Shown piece after piece: positions 1 to 7,880 of a DNA stretch of 64,000 bases. Within the stretch, counting starts at the first letter, position 1. Each line of letters opens with the position of its first letter. This DNA is from a virus. The DNA lies in IMG/VR virus record IMGVR_UViG_3300028908_000007, positions 1-64,000 of that record. The stretch is one strand, 5' to 3'. The notes beneath the pieces are model-generated. The model did not search any database, had not been told where the DNA came from, and saw nothing but the letters and a program-made list of their open reading frames with translations. The translations under genes were made by a program, and so were the position numbers.

Positions 1-1302
1 CCTCTTCCATACCCACACAATTGGACTACAAATCCAGTTAGGATTACCATTACTGCAAAGAATGAATCATTATTGTATTATGGAGTAACTGAGTTCATTC
101 TGGGAGAGTATCAGAAACCAATAAGTAATACTACAGATACAGTTAGTTCTTTATATACAGTACACACTGTAGTAAATAAAACAATAAAGAAACTAGATAT
201 AGATACCCTATCATTAGAACCTGTACAACTTCTAAACAATACAAGTGTTTTCAATAATGATTTTGAAGAAATATATGTAAAAGATGATAAGCTTATTGCC
301 GTTGGGTTCGTATCAGCCACCTATACTGATACCAATGGAAATACAGTAACAGCAACCAATGATAATATAGCTGTATTTGATATAGGTCTTAAATCATTAG
401 TAAAGACCAGTACGATTACAGGTACCGTAGTACAAGATGAAGTAACCAAAGAACTCTATACTATAGATCATTATACAGGCACTTTTTCTAGTCTGGATAT
501 TGATACCTTAACAGAATCAACGATTGTTGCTCTACCACAACCTACATATAGTGTATTGCTTCGTGATAAAGTAGCATATGTGTTATCAAAAGCACATACT
601 GTTGGCGGTGAGGAGCAACTATCTTTATATAAGATCGATATTCCAACAGGGACGTTTTCTGAGATATCGACAATAAAGAATTATAATCCAACTACATCTT
701 CTATGAATCCTTCTTTTAGTCCTGGAGATATAGCATACCAGAAAACAGATGATAAAGATTTATTAGTTATTAGAATTTTTAATACGACTCCGTTGAGTAG
801 CGATACTACCATACCCCAGGTAAATGGTATCAATCTTACAACAGATGTAGGTACTATAGATTCCGGTGTATTGAATTATGTGGTGGTAGATGTAGATGGT
901 GCGCCTTGGGTGGCTTTCCACTCTATGGCATGGGCAGTTCATCCAACCTTCTTACAAGAGCCAGGTATTGCTTCTATCCCAAGAAAAACATTAATGGTAG
1001 ACGATGAATATGTTTCTTATTTTTCATATAGGAAATCTCCAGACAATTACAGACTTTCCTACACACCAGTAACTTCCACTCTTAGAGGTGTAATTCAAAA
1101 TCCAGTATCAAAAGACCCAGTATATTGGACTAAGATTTCCGATATAGTACAGATATCGCCAGGCAAGTATTTGGTTATTGGTAAAGGACAACACAAACAC
1201 GGTGGGACACTTTCTACAACTAGTGCTGTAATGGCTATCTACACACCATCTGGTGAGATTATTTCGTATAAGATTGCATCAGGAGAGCTTGGTCGGGCGT
1301 GA
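1..1302 (+). CDS. Tail-fibre-like beta-propeller protein, 5' truncated by window edge
   Basis: The reading frame is open from the first base, so this is the last 433 codons of a longer gene. The protein is rich in short beta-strand segments with Thr/Ser/Val and resembles the C-terminal propeller halves of the tail-fibre paralogues at 52457-64000, though without clear GG Kelch signatures. Likely role: virion tail fibre or baseplate decoration (inference). It is followed without a terminator by the omega RNA and IscB gene. The last codons before the TGA at 1300 lie in sequence that may belong to the IscB element, so the native C-terminus may have been altered by the insertion. Confidence 0.55.
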   Translation, partial: PLPYPHNWTTNPVRITITAKNESLLYYGVTEFILGEYQKPISNTTDTVSSLYTVHTVVNKTIKKLDIDTLSLEPVQLLNNTSVFNNDFEEIYVKDDKLIAVGFVSATYTDTNGNTVTATNDNIAVFDIGLKSLVKTSTITGTVVQDEVTKELYTIDHYTGTFSSLDIDTLTESTIVALPQPTYSVLLRDKVAYVLSKAHTVGGEEQLSLYKIDIPTGTFSEISTIKNYNPTTSSMNPSFSPGDIAYQKTDDKDLLVIRIFNTTPLSSDTTIPQVNGINLTTDVGTIDSGVLNYVVVDVDGAPWVAFHSMAWAVHPTFLQEPGIASIPRKTLMVDDEYVSYFSYRKSPDNYRLSYTPVTSTLRGVIQNPVSKDPVYWTKISDIVQISPGKYLVIGKGQHKHGGTLSTTSAVMAIYTPSGEIISYKIASGELGRA

Positions 1303-1490
1303 TCGTAAAGTAGACTAAGTCCTTTTAGTCCGCTCCATGTGATCACTATCAGGAAGTAGTCCTGTACGTACCGACCAGCGCTCCCACGATAGTGGGAAAA
1401 CAGTGAAGTAAGTTTGGTCAGCTAGTGAGACCGCCCAAGACCTATCTGTTCAAGATAGCGTATTGTAATGTGTTTTTATCTAGGAGGTTA
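1280..1490 (+). ncRNA. Candidate omega RNA (IscB guide RNA)
   Basis: This stretch directly upstream of iscB is GC-richer than its surroundings and packed with complementary arms. GTGATC 1299-1304 pairs with GATCAC 1341-1346 and encloses GACTAA 1313-1318 / TTAGTC 1325-1330. Other hairpins are CAGGA 1350-1354 / TCCTG 1360-1364, TCCCAC 1382-1387 / GTGGGA 1392-1397, GGTC 1416-1419 / GACC 1429-1432 and CTATCT 1442-1447 / AGATAG 1453-1458. GGGCG 1295-1299 can close the scaffold with CGCCC 1432-1436. Known IscB loci have the omega RNA just 5' of the ORF, with its 3' end reaching the gene's ribosome site and the guide at the 5' end. The layout fits, including the final hairpin before the AGGAGGT ribosome site. 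Exact ends and guide length are inferred. Confidence 0.75.
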
Positions 1491-1493
1491 TTT

Positions 1494-3164
1494 TTGCCTA
1501 ACTATGTGCCAGTGTTATCTGACGATGATAGAATAATTGGCTATGGCCATCCATCTGTCATCCGAAAGATGTTTAGAGCAAAAGTAGCATTTGTATGCTC
1601 TCGTCACCCATTTATGGTGAAGATGAAGAAAGGCATCAAATGTAAACATGCTCTTAAGAAGTATGTAGAATATGGTATAGATCCTGGTGTACACCACACT
1701 GGAGTATCTGTAATATCTTACGATACGATACAAACTACTGAAGGTCGTATCTCTTTGCGAGATATATTAGCCATGTATGTATTGGAGCATAAGAAACTTA
1801 TTACTAGGAAATTAGAAGAAAGGGCCATGTATCGTCATCATCGACGACGTAGACAACAACGTAAAGGTACTAGATGGTCCAGACTAGGTAAAGAATTTCA
1901 CGTATTACCAGGAATAGATGAAGTTAGAGAAGACGGTACTAGGAAGTACCGTAAAGAGAAAGTAATCCTAGGATACAAAGAACGTAAACTACGTAACCTG
2001 GAATTACTAACAGAGTGGCGTAATTCTGGAAAGATTTCAGAAGAAGAGTATCGATCTAGAGCAAGACAGATCGATAAAGCTTTAAAAGAGCTAGATAGGA
2101 AATATTACAAGCCTAAGAGCTGGTTATCACCAGCTACTAGGAGTAGATTAGAAAACATAGGATATTTCATACATAAGATTTCTTATGGTTTAAATACTAA
2201 TAGACCTATGGTTATCTATTACGAAGATGTAAGATTTACACCTGAATTGGCAGAAGATATATTTAGAGATACCAATAGTATACTTAAACCCATACAAAAA
2301 GACTATATACGCTGGAGAGATAACTATCAGTGCCAGCTATGTGGCTATGATTTTATTAAGAATAATTTCAAAAGACAACCGCAAATAGACCATATCTATC
2401 CTAGGTCTAAAGGTGGTCCTAACGATAGGACTAATTTACAACTTTTATGCTCTAGCTGTAATCAGAAAAAAGATAATTATCTACCACATGAACTCTACTC
2501 TATATTCCCTAAGAAATACCATAAAGCTATAGACAAAATGCAAAATAAAACAAACCATACTAAGCAATATCAAACAAAATCCACTCAAACCAGGAAACTA
2601 TTTGCAAGATATCTGGAACTAGCCATTACAAAATCCAGACTAAGTCCTACTAGGCAAATAGATCTTAAATATCCTACCATTATGTTTAAGGATAAGATAA
2701 TTCATAATTCAGAATTAGTCTATGTCGATAGAGTACCTGGGTATTTTACATACTACTGTAGAAATTATAATAACTTACCAAAAGAACACTGTATAGATGC
2801 TGCCTGTGTATCTAGTAAACCAATACGAGTAAATATAAGATCATATCAGTATACTGAAATTAAAGTAAAGGGACATAGAGATAAATTATACATACGGCCA
2901 GATAAATATGGTTTTCCTAAGAAAACTAGACCTAAACCACGTACTAAGCGTATAAACGGATATCAATCTGGAGATCTAATAAAATATATTACCAAGAATA
3001 ATAATATCTGCAAGGCATATGTCTCTACATCAGCACAAGATGGTCGTATAGCGCTTAATAAAAATGGAAAACAAGTTTTTATGACTACCAAACGAATGCT
3101 ATCCATACTGCATAAAGCAGATGGATATCTCTGTAACCCTGTTAATTTTGGAGACCACTTATGA
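1494..3164 (+). CDS. iscB: IscB RNA-guided HNH/RuvC nuclease
   Basis: A 556-residue protein with all IscB parts in order. The N-terminal PLMP-like segment covers about residues 3-45. RuvC-I is YGIDPGVHHTG (Asp63). An Arg-rich bridge helix lies near 112-130 (HHRRRRQQRKG). RuvC-II is IYYEDVRF (Glu244). The HNH domain has CQLC at 280-283, DH at 299-300 and CSSC at 319-322. RuvC-III is HCIDAAC (His432, Asp435). A C-terminal TAM-interaction-like domain contains GYQSGDLI and DGRIALN. The TTG start at 1494 is chosen because a perfect AGGAGGT sits 6 bases upstream; the frame extends further 5' only through the omega RNA. All catalytic residues are intact. No TnpA transposase is nearby, so mobility, if any, would be by nuclease-driven homing (inference). 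Confidence 0.92.
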   Translation: MPNYVPVLSDDDRIIGYGHPSVIRKMFRAKVAFVCSRHPFMVKMKKGIKCKHALKKYVEYGIDPGVHHTGVSVISYDTIQTTEGRISLRDILAMYVLEHKKLITRKLEERAMYRHHRRRRQQRKGTRWSRLGKEFHVLPGIDEVREDGTRKYRKEKVILGYKERKLRNLELLTEWRNSGKISEEEYRSRARQIDKALKELDRKYYKPKSWLSPATRSRLENIGYFIHKISYGLNTNRPMVIYYEDVRFTPELAEDIFRDTNSILKPIQKDYIRWRDNYQCQLCGYDFIKNNFKRQPQIDHIYPRSKGGPNDRTNLQLLCSSCNQKKDNYLPHELYSIFPKKYHKAIDKMQNKTNHTKQYQTKSTQTRKLFARYLELAITKSRLSPTRQIDLKYPTIMFKDKIIHNSELVYVDRVPGYFTYYCRNYNNLPKEHCIDAACVSSKPIRVNIRSYQYTEIKVKGHRDKLYIRPDKYGFPKKTRPKPRTKRINGYQSGDLIKYITKNNNICKAYVSTSAQDGRIALNKNGKQVFMTTKRMLSILHKADGYLCNPVNFGDHL

Positions 3165-3303
3165 TACGATCACACTGGCTAGTCACTAGTCCACGTTCGT
3201 CCTATAACGATGCTATGCATCACGTCCTCACTACGACCACCTCTGCTCCGCGATGCTACACATCCGGGGTCTGGAGGTCGTAATATATCCGTATATTACT
3301 CCT
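3165..3303 (+). other. Structured GC-richer stretch downstream of iscB; candidate right end of the element
   Basis: This region is non-coding by my reading and much richer in G+C than its neighbours. It contains a GATGC-TAT-GCATC hairpin at 3209-3221, the near-inverted pair GGCTAGT / ACTAGTCC at about 3179-3194, and ACGACC near 3233 that can pair with GGTCGT at 3275-3280. A GGAGGT at 3273-3278 lies too far from the ATG at 3304 to serve it well. The composition matches the omega RNA region, so this is probably the right flank of the inserted element. The exact border cannot be fixed from one sequence. Confidence 0.45.
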
Positions 3304-3714
3304 ATGTCTGTCGTAATATTACCAACACTTAGTGATAAACATTGGGTAGTAGACCCCGTATCAAAAGCTGATATGTTATTTGCACATTTTATGGCAGGTA
3401 GTAATACACAAACCTATATGTATACATCGGAAGTATCTTCACTACCCTACCTATTACAGAAGTATGGTCATAATCCAAACGAATTTGCTACTAATGTAAA
3501 AACCAGATTACAAATCTACTATCAAAGGTACTATGACAATGTAGATATACAGGTCTATGCCAAAGAGGAAGTAGAAGGAACAAACAGATATAGCATACAT
3601 TTGGATATGATTGTTAGTGATGACGGTGGAAAAGAGATACAATTAGGAAGGATTTTGACAATTAATGATGGTAAAATGCAGAAGGTGGTAAAGTTAAATG
3701 CAACTGGATCCTGA
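3304..3714 (+). CDS. Virion/baseplate protein, possibly gp25-like
   Basis: The product has 136 residues from ATG 3304. An in-frame ATG at 3253 would add 17 residues, but those lie in the GC-rich flank of the IscB element, so the later start is preferred; neither has a well-spaced ribosome site. The pattern of a short N-terminal strand, a YLLQKYG segment, a helix FATNVKTRLQIYYQRYYDN and alternating beta strands resembles small baseplate wedge proteins of the T4 gp25 type (weak, by eye). It overlaps the next gene by 17 bases, consistent with one operon. The IscB insertion may have replaced its original translation start. Confidence 0.5.
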   Translation: MSVVILPTLSDKHWVVDPVSKADMLFAHFMAGSNTQTYMYTSEVSSLPYLLQKYGHNPNEFATNVKTRLQIYYQRYYDNVDIQVYAKEEVEGTNRYSIHLDMIVSDDGGKEIQLGRILTINDGKMQKVVKLNATGS

Positions 3715-4210
3715 CGAATTACTAGAGTTAGAAAAAGTAGAAGACCTAGCGTATAGCGGTTTGGTAGAAGACCAACCAAAAGGGAAGTTATCTGAGAAAA
3801 TATTTGTACAGTATTTTCTTCCTTATTTCTCAGGAAAGACCCCAATTACAGAGGAAGTTATCAATCAGTGGGTATCAGTAGCAGGAGGAATGACGAGAGA
3901 GGTAGATATTGTTGACGGAAAAGGAGAGTTTCTGTTTACGGTACCTGCATTATACGATACTGGTACAGTTACTGTTAGAGATGATAAAATATCGATATTT
4001 GATGTAGTAAGTACAGCAAACTTACATAATGAACGAGTTCCAGGTAGCGGAGATCCATATATTGCCAAGGCATCTGAAGAAACGGAGAAACTGGTAAACA
4101 AATCCAAGATTACACAGTTTTGGGAAGAGATGTCAAAACGCTATAATATTATAGAAAAGGAGAAAACTTCTGTAGAATCTGTAGAAGAGGACGATTTGTT
4201 TGACTACTAA
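3698..4210 (+). CDS. Hypothetical phage protein (virion block)
   Basis: An acidic, soluble 170-residue protein. No family recognised. It starts at ATG 3698 inside the end of the previous gene, with AGGTGG about 10 bases upstream, and its stop overlaps the TTG start of the SbcD-like gene, so the three genes are probably translationally coupled. The C-terminus is Glu/Asp-rich, ending in an SVEEDD run. No membrane segment or signal peptide is visible. A structural or assembly role is only suggested by position. Confidence 0.65.
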   Translation: MQLDPDELLELEKVEDLAYSGLVEDQPKGKLSEKIFVQYFLPYFSGKTPITEEVINQWVSVAGGMTREVDIVDGKGEFLFTVPALYDTGTVTVRDDKISIFDVVSTANLHNERVPGSGDPYIAKASEETEKLVNKSKITQFWEEMSKRYNIIEKEKTSVESVEEDDLFDY

Positions 4211-5390
4211 ATTTGACTATCTTGTCTATTCGGATATACACTTTGGTCATCGGAAGACCAGAATAGACAATACAATTCGGTCTATTGAGAACATATGGAA
4301 AGAACCTTGGTTTAGAGATCTAAAAGCAATATTTATTGCAGGCGACATATATGATAGAAAACTAGATCATGGTTCGTATGATGCTACTGAAGCCACACTA
4401 CACCTAATTAGATTAGGATATGTTTGTTTTAAGTATAATATAGAGCTTTACATATTAGAAGGAACACCATCGCATGATTGGAAACAAGCACAATCCGTTC
4501 CTGAGCTATATAGACATATGAAGATACCAATTACCTGCCACTATATTGATAAGGTAACAATAAAATACAGCAAAGCGTTAGAGAAGTATATTCTTTTTAT
4601 ACCTGATGAAATAGATACTCCGACCAATGTGTTTGATATGGTAAAGGAAGCAGTCCATAGTAAGGAACTGGATAAAGTTGATATTACGATTATGCATGGG
4701 GCTTTCAGATATCAACAATCCGGAGCTCCAGAAGAATATTGTCATTTAGAGATGGATTATCTAGCCATTACAAGATACTTGATACATCCTGGACATATCC
4801 ATCAACACACACATTATAAAAGGATTGTAGCACAAGGTAGCATTGATAGATATACACATGGAGATGAAGATCCAAAAGGATATGTTGTTGTAAGAAATAA
4901 TACCGATTGGATGTTTTATACCAATCCCACAGCTACCAAGTATGTTACAATCCCAATTCAGATAAAGACACTCGATGAAGCACGATCCGTGCTTTCAAAG
5001 CAAATTCAAACTCTTGACCTTCCAAAGAATAGTCACATTCGACTACAAATCCCAAAAAATAGTCCGATACCTTCTCTGATTTCAGAGATTAGAACACAGT
5101 TCCCATATTACCACATTACGTTTATTCGTGAAAAGGTGGTAGAGGAAGAGAAACCCAAAAGGTTATTGGAGGCTAAAGAATATGATTCTATCCAACTCAC
5201 TCCAGACAACATTATAGATATTGTTATGAAAAAACTGAACAGTTTAGACGTTTTTAGTACCGACCCAGTACCTACCATAGGGGTAGGTGATAAAAACGCC
5301 TCAGAGAGCCTCTCAGAGGCTCCTAGAGGGTATTCTGATGTACGTTCTGAGTATAAGAAACTACTATCCGAGATAATTTCAGATGTTTAA
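4200..5390 (+). CDS. SbcD/Mre11-like metallophosphoesterase (recombination nuclease subunit)
   Basis: A 396-residue protein carrying the calcineurin-like phosphoesterase motifs: SDIHFGH (Asp12, His14), IAGDIYD (Asp49), a GNHD-like EGTPSHD near residue 90, a MHG motif near residue 167, and PGHIHQH near residue 205. Such proteins form a double-strand-break nuclease complex with the SbcC/Rad50 ATPase; a matching SbcC-like gene lies at 39090-41513, 34 kb away on the other strand. The TTG start has GAGGA 8 bases upstream. The C-terminal 40 residues are encoded by a copy of a dispersed palindromic repeat (5247-5330), which looks like an insertion into a linker. The stop overlaps the next ATG. Confidence 0.85.
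   Translation: MTTKFDYLVYSDIHFGHRKTRIDNTIRSIENIWKEPWFRDLKAIFIAGDIYDRKLDHGSYDATEATLHLIRLGYVCFKYNIELYILEGTPSHDWKQAQSVPELYRHMKIPITCHYIDKVTIKYSKALEKYILFIPDEIDTPTNVFDMVKEAVHSKELDKVDITIMHGAFRYQQSGAPEEYCHLEMDYLAITRYLIHPGHIHQHTHYKRIVAQGSIDRYTHGDEDPKGYVVVRNNTDWMFYTNPTATKYVTIPIQIKTLDEARSVLSKQIQTLDLPKNSHIRLQIPKNSPIPSLISEIRTQFPYYHITFIREKVVEEEKPKRLLEAKEYDSIQLTPDNIIDIVMKKLNSLDVFSTDPVPTIGVGDKNASESLSEAPRGYSDVRSEYKKLLSEIISDV
5247..5330. repeat. Dispersed palindromic repeat, copy R1 (inside the SbcD-like gene)
   Basis: Two modules are visible. Module B (5247-5300) is an inverted repeat: CGTTTTTA at its left, TAAAAACG at its right, with an inner hairpin ACCTACC / GGTAGGT. Module A (5296-5330), read on the minus strand, is CTCTAGGAGCCTCTGAGAGG and continues through CTCTCTGAGGCG. 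Related copies are R2 at 31703-31785 and R3 at 50358-50418, with a degenerate one near 40999-41040. In R1, module A is inverted relative to B compared with the other copies. The repeat is translated in frame. Confidence 0.7.
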
Positions 5391-6222
5391 TAAGATTACA
5401 AACCTTTTAGCTTCTAGAGAAGTAGGAGAATATCCAATATCGATACCGACTTCCATAGTCCTGGAAGCAATATTCAATAATGGAGATATGTTTTACCCGG
5501 AGGATATCAAACCTCCAAATAGACCAAACCCATCAAACTACGATTACCACTACTTCTCAATACCTACAATGATACGGAATCTAATATCATCCGTAGGTGT
5601 AAAAGAGATATCGGAGATACAAAGGAACCCAACTACTGTAGCTGAAACAGTACTGGAAGAAACAGATGTTATCAGGGAACTATATCAAGGAACATCTTGT
5701 AAACCAATTTTCTACACACACGGACATAGGAGTGTTCTAAAGGATACAAATCCGAATTTAGAATTTCGCAGGATCAGAGGACAGTTATTAGTAGTGGAAA
5801 GTACTATAAAACAGATTACATCCAAAGTAATCAATGAGGATTTAGAAGATCATCTCTTGGTTATGAATAGCTTTAAAAAGAATAACGCCAAAATACTAAT
5901 TACCACACACTACCCTGTAGAGCTTTTAGAAAGGGATAAATTTTCAGAAATGTCATTAATAGAATCTCATACTGGATCGTTTAAACCTTTTTGGTTATTA
6001 TACACGAAATATGCACATTATAAAGAAGACCCTAGATATAGTTTATTACCATGGAACAAACTACTTCTTTACTTATTGGGAGACAAGATACAGATTAAAC
6101 CAAAACCAAAAGAACTACGACTAAAGGTACTAACAATGGCAGAAAGGAAAAATTTTACACCAAGAACAAGTAATTCAAAAGTAATGTTGAATCTTCGACA
6201 GCTTGGTATTAAACTGTTCTGA
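5383..6222 (+). CDS. Hypothetical phage protein
   Basis: A 279-residue protein with no family I recognise. It starts at ATG 5383, overlapping the stop of the SbcD-like gene by 8 bases, which suggests coupled translation. It is basic near the C-terminus (KPKPKELRLKV, AERKNFTPR) and has no signal peptide or membrane segment. A HGHRSV segment near residue 114 and ITTHYP near residue 174 are the only histidine-containing motifs that stand out. A DNA- or virion-associated role is possible from context only. Confidence 0.65.
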   Translation: MFNKITNLLASREVGEYPISIPTSIVLEAIFNNGDMFYPEDIKPPNRPNPSNYDYHYFSIPTMIRNLISSVGVKEISEIQRNPTTVAETVLEETDVIRELYQGTSCKPIFYTHGHRSVLKDTNPNLEFRRIRGQLLVVESTIKQITSKVINEDLEDHLLVMNSFKKNNAKILITTHYPVELLERDKFSEMSLIESHTGSFKPFWLLYTKYAHYKEDPRYSLLPWNKLLLYLLGDKIQIKPKPKELRLKVLTMAERKNFTPRTSNSKVMLNLRQLGIKLF

Positions 6223-6226
6223 CATG

Positions 6227-6249
6227 TTGGTATATTTACCTTGTGTGTC
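6227..6249 (+). promoter_or_regulatory. Candidate phage promoter motif
   Basis: TTGGTATATTTA at 6227-6238 followed by CTTGTGTGTCC closely resembles TTGATATATTTA followed by ATTGTTGTCC at 11234. It lies in the short gap between two genes, upstream of the GTG start at 6276. The motif recurs upstream of several units; promoter function is inferred. Confidence 0.4.
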
Positions 6250-6275
6250 CGATTTTTTATTCTTTGGAGCCTCAT

Positions 6276-7865
6276 GTGAAGTTATCGCTTAAACTTCTTC
6301 AAACACCAAGACATATAGAAATAGAAAACAATAATGAATCATTGACCATACCTATAGGTTTATTGAAACCAGGTATTATAAGTACCTGGAAAAAGGTAGA
6401 AGCTCAAGAACCAGAATTCTACTACTATATTAATAAGTATCTTGAAGAGAACAAGATCAATACAAACGCCATTATGGATATTTATAAGAAAGCAATAGAG
6501 CTTATAGACAACTCTTCTTCTTACAGGGAAGTAGAAGAACCACTACGTATGATTGTAAGTCAGCTTTACGATATATTCGTACCTGTGGATTTTAGGAATT
6601 GGTTCCTATCAAATGTAGAGATCAAGACACCTGTAGGAATCATGAAGGAAATGAATAAGACAAAGGAAGCAGAAGGTATGATGTCTAGGGAAAAGACATT
6701 CTTGGAGAGTGATTATAAGGAGTTATTTGTATTATCACAAGTACTACGTGTTTTCCTACCTATCTATGGGTACTATGATTACAAAAATGGAGATAGACTC
6801 ATCAGTAGCAAGAAGTCATACTTCTATTGGAAATGGTTGATGAAGAGTCGTTTCCTAGAACTCCCAGGATATCTTAAGCTAAAGACTTATGCAGAAGTCA
6901 TAGCCGCACCGAAATTAAAATACAGAGATGTAAGTAAGAAGATCTCCACGGAAGGATCTACATTATCAAAAGGAAAATCCATGATCATGGATGGTGTTTC
7001 CAGATCGGATAGGGTCATATGGGAAATCAGTAACCTTCTCTTATCATCCATTGTATTCAGAAAGCTACATAGTGGTGTTGGTGATAAGAATATGGTCGTA
7101 TCCATTTATACGGCCTTGAATCCAGCCGATCCAAATCGTGCTGGGTTATCTGACCAATACCGAACAAAGAGAGTTTCGGACTTGGATGGAGAGGAAGACA
7201 GACCTTCTGCTCTGGAGAGCTATAAGACTGGTACAGATCTATCCACAGGAGGGATAGAGGAAATGAACTTCTTAGCCGGAGACCCACATTACCTGCGAAA
7301 TACATTAAATACAGAGATACCTGATTCTCTATTGAATGCATTACTAGCCAACGCTATGGAATATATGCGTCTACACAGCGATAATAGCGTACAAGTACAG
7401 CTAAGGGATTGCCAAAGAAACCTGATAAGCTATATCATGTCTAAGATCATGGATCCGGAAGCTATACTATATGTAGACGTAAACAATATGGCAAACTTGA
7501 TTGCTGTATCTCAAGGACAATTGATACATCACGGATTTGGCGATATAGCAATGCTGCTTACCACCAAGATGTATATTGTCTCTACACCAAGTACAGAACC
7601 ACCTATAGTTCCAGATCAATACAAAGAACCACTACTATATAAATATCCTCCTATATCTACCGAAATGATTAATATATCTAATACAGAGTATGAGTTCAGT
7701 ATACTTGGACATATTTCTTATTTATCCAAAGATTGTACATCTTATAGATGGGGTGGAGTCGTCGGTGGTGATAGTGGAATATATCATCACAAAGACCATG
7801 AAGCCTATAAAAGACTCAAAACAACAATAATTGAAAGAATCGCAAATCTCTATTTGTCTCTTTAA
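6276..7865 (+). CDS. Hypothetical virion-block protein, 529 residues
   Basis: The GTG at 6276 is chosen because TTGGAG sits 6 bases upstream; the frame is open a little further 5' but without a ribosome site, and the ATG two bases earlier is out of frame. The protein is mainly helical by appearance, with a tyrosine-rich middle (KSYFYWKWLMKSRFLELPGY) and no membrane segment. I recognise no domain. Its place between the SbcD-like operon and two further virion-type genes suggests a structural or head-assembly role (inference). Confidence 0.65.
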   Translation: MKLSLKLLQTPRHIEIENNNESLTIPIGLLKPGIISTWKKVEAQEPEFYYYINKYLEENKINTNAIMDIYKKAIELIDNSSSYREVEEPLRMIVSQLYDIFVPVDFRNWFLSNVEIKTPVGIMKEMNKTKEAEGMMSREKTFLESDYKELFVLSQVLRVFLPIYGYYDYKNGDRLISSKKSYFYWKWLMKSRFLELPGYLKLKTYAEVIAAPKLKYRDVSKKISTEGSTLSKGKSMIMDGVSRSDRVIWEISNLLLSSIVFRKLHSGVGDKNMVVSIYTALNPADPNRAGLSDQYRTKRVSDLDGEEDRPSALESYKTGTDLSTGGIEEMNFLAGDPHYLRNTLNTEIPDSLLNALLANAMEYMRLHSDNSVQVQLRDCQRNLISYIMSKIMDPEAILYVDVNNMANLIAVSQGQLIHHGFGDIAMLLTTKMYIVSTPSTEPPIVPDQYKEPLLYKYPPISTEMINISNTEYEFSILGHISYLSKDCTSYRWGGVVGGDSGIYHHKDHEAYKRLKTTIIERIANLYLSL

Positions 7866-7880
7866 AACCGGAGAAACATT

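Noticed and set aside
1425-1493. GTG start for iscB at 1425
   Set aside because: Residues before 1494 are encoded by the omega RNA and match nothing in IscB; the perfect AGGAGGT serves the TTG at 1494.
1494-3164. Plain HNH homing endonuclease or group I intron product
   Set aside because: The RuvC motifs, bridge helix, PLMP-like N-terminus and C-terminal domain surround the HNH in the IscB order, which simple homing endonucleases lack; flanks do not look like a split coding exon pair.
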